From Martelella lutilitoris (lineage in GTDB: Bacteria > Pseudomonadota > Alphaproteobacteria > Rhizobiales > Rhizobiaceae): a stretch of DNA of 64,000 bases. The notes under the pieces are model-generated. The model was given only the letters and a program-made list of their open reading frames with translations. It made no database searches and was not told the origin of the DNA. Both the position numbers and the translations under genes were made by a program. The DNA lies in assembly GCF_005924265.1 (NCBI RefSeq), contig NZ_VCLB01000004.1:359784-423783 (forward strand), given 5' to 3'. Below are positions 61,277-64,000 of this stretch, one piece after another. Numbering within the stretch: position 1 is the first letter of the stretch; the number at the start of each line of letters is the position of its first letter.

Positions 61277-63619
61277 TCACTCCAGATCTTTGATCTGATT
61301 AGGGCGGCCGAGCAGCCCGCCATTCCGCTTTTCCGATCTCTTCTTCCGCTGCGTCTCGGGCTCTGATGCCGGGACCTGTGCTTCCTCCGTCGTATCGACG
61401 TGGTCAGATGCCGAAGCTTTAGTTTTCTCCGTCGAAACATCTGGGATGGCCGTCTCGTCAACGACCTGTCCAGCACCCTCGATTTTGTAGGTATTGGCCG
61501 AGTTGCCCGTGCTGATGTCCGTGATGGCATCGGGCGCCACGCCGAGATCAAGCCTGTCACGCGATGTGCTCGGAATGATTTTTGCTCCGGCGATAACCGC
61601 TTTCGCCTTTGCCTCGGCTTCTTCCATCGTCACATAGCTTCGCGGAAGTTTCTTTTCGACAGCGATTGTTTGCATGAGATCATGACGTGCTCTGCGCACC
61701 TGCATGATCCGGTCTTCATGAACTTCAATTGCCTGTTCACTTTCTTTTCGCCATTCGGCCATCACATCAAGGATTTGAACCAGCGTCAGGTCAGCAAACG
61801 CTGTGATTTGAAGGTAAACTTCAACAACAGTTCTGATCTTTGGCAGTACAACGGTCGCGGTGTTCATATCGTCCGGATCGACGAACACCGAAACTTTTCC
61901 ATGAATTCGGTGCTCATCCCTGAGGCGCTGAAGCTCATCAGAATTGAACCAGATACCGGAGAAAGTCCTCACCCCCTCATCCTGCGGCTTGACCTTTTCT
62001 TCCCATCCCAATTGGATACGCCGACGGTTGGGATCGATCGGCGCGAAACAACCACGTTCCCGATTGATCTGATGGAAAACCTCAATTGGCTGCCTTCCCC
62101 ACATGCCTGCGCCGTAATGCCGGGTAGACGGATACTCGTCGATGAAATATCGCGTCAAAATCCCGTAGAGCTGCTCCACGTTCAGCACGCCATAACTCGT
62201 CGCATCATATCCGGGTAGCTCTCCGGCCTTGCGGCCGGTGTATCCAGGAACGGTCTTCAGAACAGTGGACTCCAGCGTCCCAAACATCCGCTCCACGTAA
62301 GGCTTATCTGTTGATGCATAAGTGCGAGCGATCGTACTTGTGGCGCCCACTCCGACAAGTGACTTGATGACTTCCTGATTCCTCAGTCCGGTACCGTTGT
62401 CGGATTTGACATTCCCGAGACCAATGGCCGGCATCGGCTCCCCAGTGCATCCGTAGCGCTGGGCCTCCTTTTTCTTGTCACGCGTGGCCATCCGCAGGAG
62501 TGCCATCGTCGCGTCGGAACCCTGGTTTTCTGCAATCACCCACGCCAACGGCATGCGCGAAGCTACATCGATCGCACATAGAAGCTGCCATCGCTTTTTG
62601 ATCTCCTCGTCTGTTTCTCTGAGAACAGCGCGGCGATCCGACGACAGCGTCGCCCACAGACCGATCTTCTTCGCAGTGGTGACGAGCGAAATCTTGCATT
62701 CATCGATCTCCACATACTCGCCGATCATAAGTGCCCGGATATCCGTGCTGCCGCGCCCTCTCTTATTGCGTGCGTGGCGCTCACCCATCGTGGCCACCTC
62801 GTATGCCGTCGGGCTGACCAGCATTTCGCAATGCGCTTTCACGGTCGCTGCCGCCGGTGTCACCAGCGGCGGTAACTCATTGCTCAGCCTCAGCGTATTC
62901 TTCTCTAAAATGAGAGTTTCCAGGCGATCACGAACATTGGCCAGAGAGGTCTTTTTGAGATCGAGGCCGCCCTCTTCCCACGCCTGCGTCATGAGTTCGC
63001 AGATTTCGTAAGTCAGGCGTGGCTCGCGATTGCCCTTGCGATCTTCACGGCACACCAGGGCCGCCAGCGGGTCGACGTCGGGCGGAAGATTCTGGTAGAT
63101 TTTCAGATATTTCTGAAGTGTTCGCCCGTTGTACATAATCCAATGAGCAGCACAGCCGCCACGTTGCGCCTGGAGACGGATATTCTCGTCGAAATAAAGT
63201 TGGGCGACTTCCATGATCTGCCATCGATATTCGAGCTTTTCCAACATCCTGATGGACAGCTCCAGCCTTGGCTTCCCGTACTTCTTTTGCAGGCTTTCAC
63301 GTAGGTGCTCCATGCCCTTGCACAGAGCATGATGATACTGAGCTACTTTCCTTTGCCGCGGAGAAAGCGATTCAACAGTTTCGAACCCCTCAAGTCGTGC
63401 TCGTACATCCGCAGATGAAGGATGCGCGCCGGGAACCAGCCTGGTTCCAGGCGCTTTCAATGCTGCGACGAAGGTGGAAAATGGAATTAGCCGCTCCTCC
63501 CCGCTTTCAATATCGACGGCAGAATAGCCGCCGTTGGACCGAGCCTTCACCTGGAACGTCCGTTTGTGAACGGAAATCTCAGTTCCGGCGGGCATCGTGT
63601 ATTGAGGCGTGAGCGTCAT
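61277..63619 (-). CDS. tniA: TniA/TnsB-like DDE transposase (Mu-type)
   Basis: 780 residues. N-terminal DNA-binding helices (about 60-260), then an rve/DDE core: first Asp in LLCAIDVASRMPLAW, second in VKSDNGTGL, Glu in VERMFGTLEST. A long C-terminal region with beta-barrel (about 560-620) and a charged tail (about 690-780, rich in Glu/Lys) follows, as in TnsB/MuA where the tail touches the ATPase. Full length for the family. Its ATG overlaps the previous gene's stop (63616-63619). Confidence 0.9.
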   Translation of the reverse strand: MTLTPQYTMPAGTEISVHKRTFQVKARSNGGYSAVDIESGEERLIPFSTFVAALKAPGTRLVPGAHPSSADVRARLEGFETVESLSPRQRKVAQYHHALCKGMEHLRESLQKKYGKPRLELSIRMLEKLEYRWQIMEVAQLYFDENIRLQAQRGGCAAHWIMYNGRTLQKYLKIYQNLPPDVDPLAALVCREDRKGNREPRLTYEICELMTQAWEEGGLDLKKTSLANVRDRLETLILEKNTLRLSNELPPLVTPAAATVKAHCEMLVSPTAYEVATMGERHARNKRGRGSTDIRALMIGEYVEIDECKISLVTTAKKIGLWATLSSDRRAVLRETDEEIKKRWQLLCAIDVASRMPLAWVIAENQGSDATMALLRMATRDKKKEAQRYGCTGEPMPAIGLGNVKSDNGTGLRNQEVIKSLVGVGATSTIARTYASTDKPYVERMFGTLESTVLKTVPGYTGRKAGELPGYDATSYGVLNVEQLYGILTRYFIDEYPSTRHYGAGMWGRQPIEVFHQINRERGCFAPIDPNRRRIQLGWEEKVKPQDEGVRTFSGIWFNSDELQRLRDEHRIHGKVSVFVDPDDMNTATVVLPKIRTVVEVYLQITAFADLTLVQILDVMAEWRKESEQAIEVHEDRIMQVRRARHDLMQTIAVEKKLPRSYVTMEEAEAKAKAVIAGAKIIPSTSRDRLDLGVAPDAITDISTGNSANTYKIEGAGQVVDETAIPDVSTEKTKASASDHVDTTEEAQVPASEPETQRKKRSEKRNGGLLGRPNQIKDLE

Positions 63620-63975
63620 GCTACGACCTCCAGACGCGAATTCTCCCAAAATACGTTATCGAGGTTCGCAGACAGTTTCCGTTTAGCGACAAGACGATAG
63701 CAGGAACGGAAGACGCGGTCCCTTTCGAGGGGCACACGAGGGAATAGATCCGACATGAGCCACAGCGTCGTCAGATCACGGGCCACATCAAGTACGATTT
63801 CATCAGCCTCAGGATCCGGGTCGAAAACGAAGTGATGCATCCTGAACAAATTCTCACGCCGCTGCCGTGTGAAATTGCTAGGCGGTGTGGACGGATTGCC
63901 GCAGTTTGAAGAAATGGGATTCCCCGGCTGAGCGTTGTCTGATTCATGGGATGTCGACTGATTGGAGGTCGACAT
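63616..63975 (-). CDS. Unrecognised first gene of the tni operon, possibly truncated
   Basis: 119 residues from ATG 63975; the frame is open to the window edge, so the gene may be longer, and ATG 63840 would give 74 residues. Readable segment: MHHFVFDPDPEADEIVLDVA, RDLTTLWLMSDLFPRVPLER, then RVFRSCYRLVAKRKLSANLD. The Asp/Glu-rich N-terminal part and position before tniA suggest a TnsA/TniC-like partner remnant, but I see no nuclease motif. The upstream part (Ser/Asn/Pro-rich) looks non-native and lies in the region of the opposite-strand start at 63974. Not assigned. Confidence 0.4.
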   Translation of the reverse strand: MSTSNQSTSHESDNAQPGNPISSNCGNPSTPPSNFTRQRRENLFRMHHFVFDPDPEADEIVLDVARDLTTLWLMSDLFPRVPLERDRVFRSCYRLVAKRKLSANLDNVFWENSRLEVVA

Positions 63976-64000
63976 GAGCACGAAGATGACAGAGGACGAC
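63974..64000 (+). CDS. Start of a plus-strand gene, cut by the window
   Basis: GGAGG at 63964-63968 is followed after 5 bp by ATG 63974 and nine codons, MSTKMTEDD, to the end. A good ribosome site opposite to the tni operon suggests an insertion sequence or another gene inserted into the transposon. Too short to identify. Confidence 0.35.

Larger units (their letters stand above)
60075..64000 (-). mobile_element. Part of a Tn7/Tn5053-like transposon
   Basis: End repeats at the left, then tniB, tniA and a third gene read leftward in one operon with overlapping starts; the rest lies outside the window. The DDE transposase plus AAA+ target-selection ATPase and TniA/TnsB-type end repeats define the class. 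TniQ, a resolvase and cargo genes are not within the visible part. Confidence 0.75.

Noticed and set aside
63616..63975. Calling the first tni gene TnsA
   Set aside because: Position fits, but I see no catalytic pattern of TnsA-type nucleases and the start is uncertain.

Overview
The window looks like chromosome of a GC-rich alphaproteobacterium, most likely of the Hyphomicrobiales (Rhizobiales). Pointers are the composite intergenic repeat at 21820-21918, which I recognise from rhizobial genomes, the CCTCGGG/CCCGAGG hairpin repeats at 19467 and 35265-35406, many tripartite tricarboxylate (Tct) transporters, and strong alphaproteobacterial codon bias that leaves long empty antisense frames. 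No rRNA, tRNA or CRISPR array was seen.

Layout. (1) 66-5030: a 1654-residue secreted/surface protein with ten Ig-like repeats and a VWA domain, carried on a near-identical 576-bp tandem DNA repeat. (2) 5633-24016: an M48 lipoprotein protease, an IclR regulator and a catabolic cluster: DUF6282 hydrolase, FAH-family hydrolase, quinone-type oxidoreductase, two MaoC hydratases, acyl-CoA ligase, SDR, aldehyde dehydrogenase, SnoaL-like protein, a TAXI-type TRAP transporter, a TctCBA transporter and an alpha/beta hydrolase without its serine nucleophile. Five copies of one 15-bp motif, TTCCG-N5-CGAAA, lie only in the promoter gaps of this region as far as I looked, tying it together as one probable IclR regulon for an unidentified acid. 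(3) 24153-37579: LacI regulator, peptide/oligosaccharide-type ABC importer, two glycosidases (GHL6-like and GH42), a hydroxypyruvate-isomerase-like protein and a GarR-type reductase: probable uptake and cytoplasmic cleavage of an oligosaccharide or glycoside. (4) 37609-44972: a second Tct transporter (tctCBA plus an AbrB-type permease) divergent from a TctD/TctE two-component pair and a periplasmic binding protein; four 11-bp-phased repeats lie between them. (5) 45101-52668: polysaccharide-type genes on the minus strand: a sulfotransferase with a coiled-coil tail, a fused GT4-GT2 glycosyltransferase, a small orphan, a GT4, and a GT2 with DUF4214-like repeats. (6) 52669-59955: an alpha/beta hydrolase pseudogene, a TetR/darcynin/SDR group, a TetR-amylase operon whose promoter is a perfect 32-bp palindrome ending at the start codon, a membrane protein, a membrane-bound AraC regulator, a PAP2 phosphatase and a DUF6653 protein. 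(7) 60075-64000: one end of a Tn7/Tn5053-like transposon with TniB, TniA and a third gene, cut by the window edge and perhaps by another inserted element.

Functions are inferred from sequence motifs read by eye; substrates of the catabolic and transport systems are not known.
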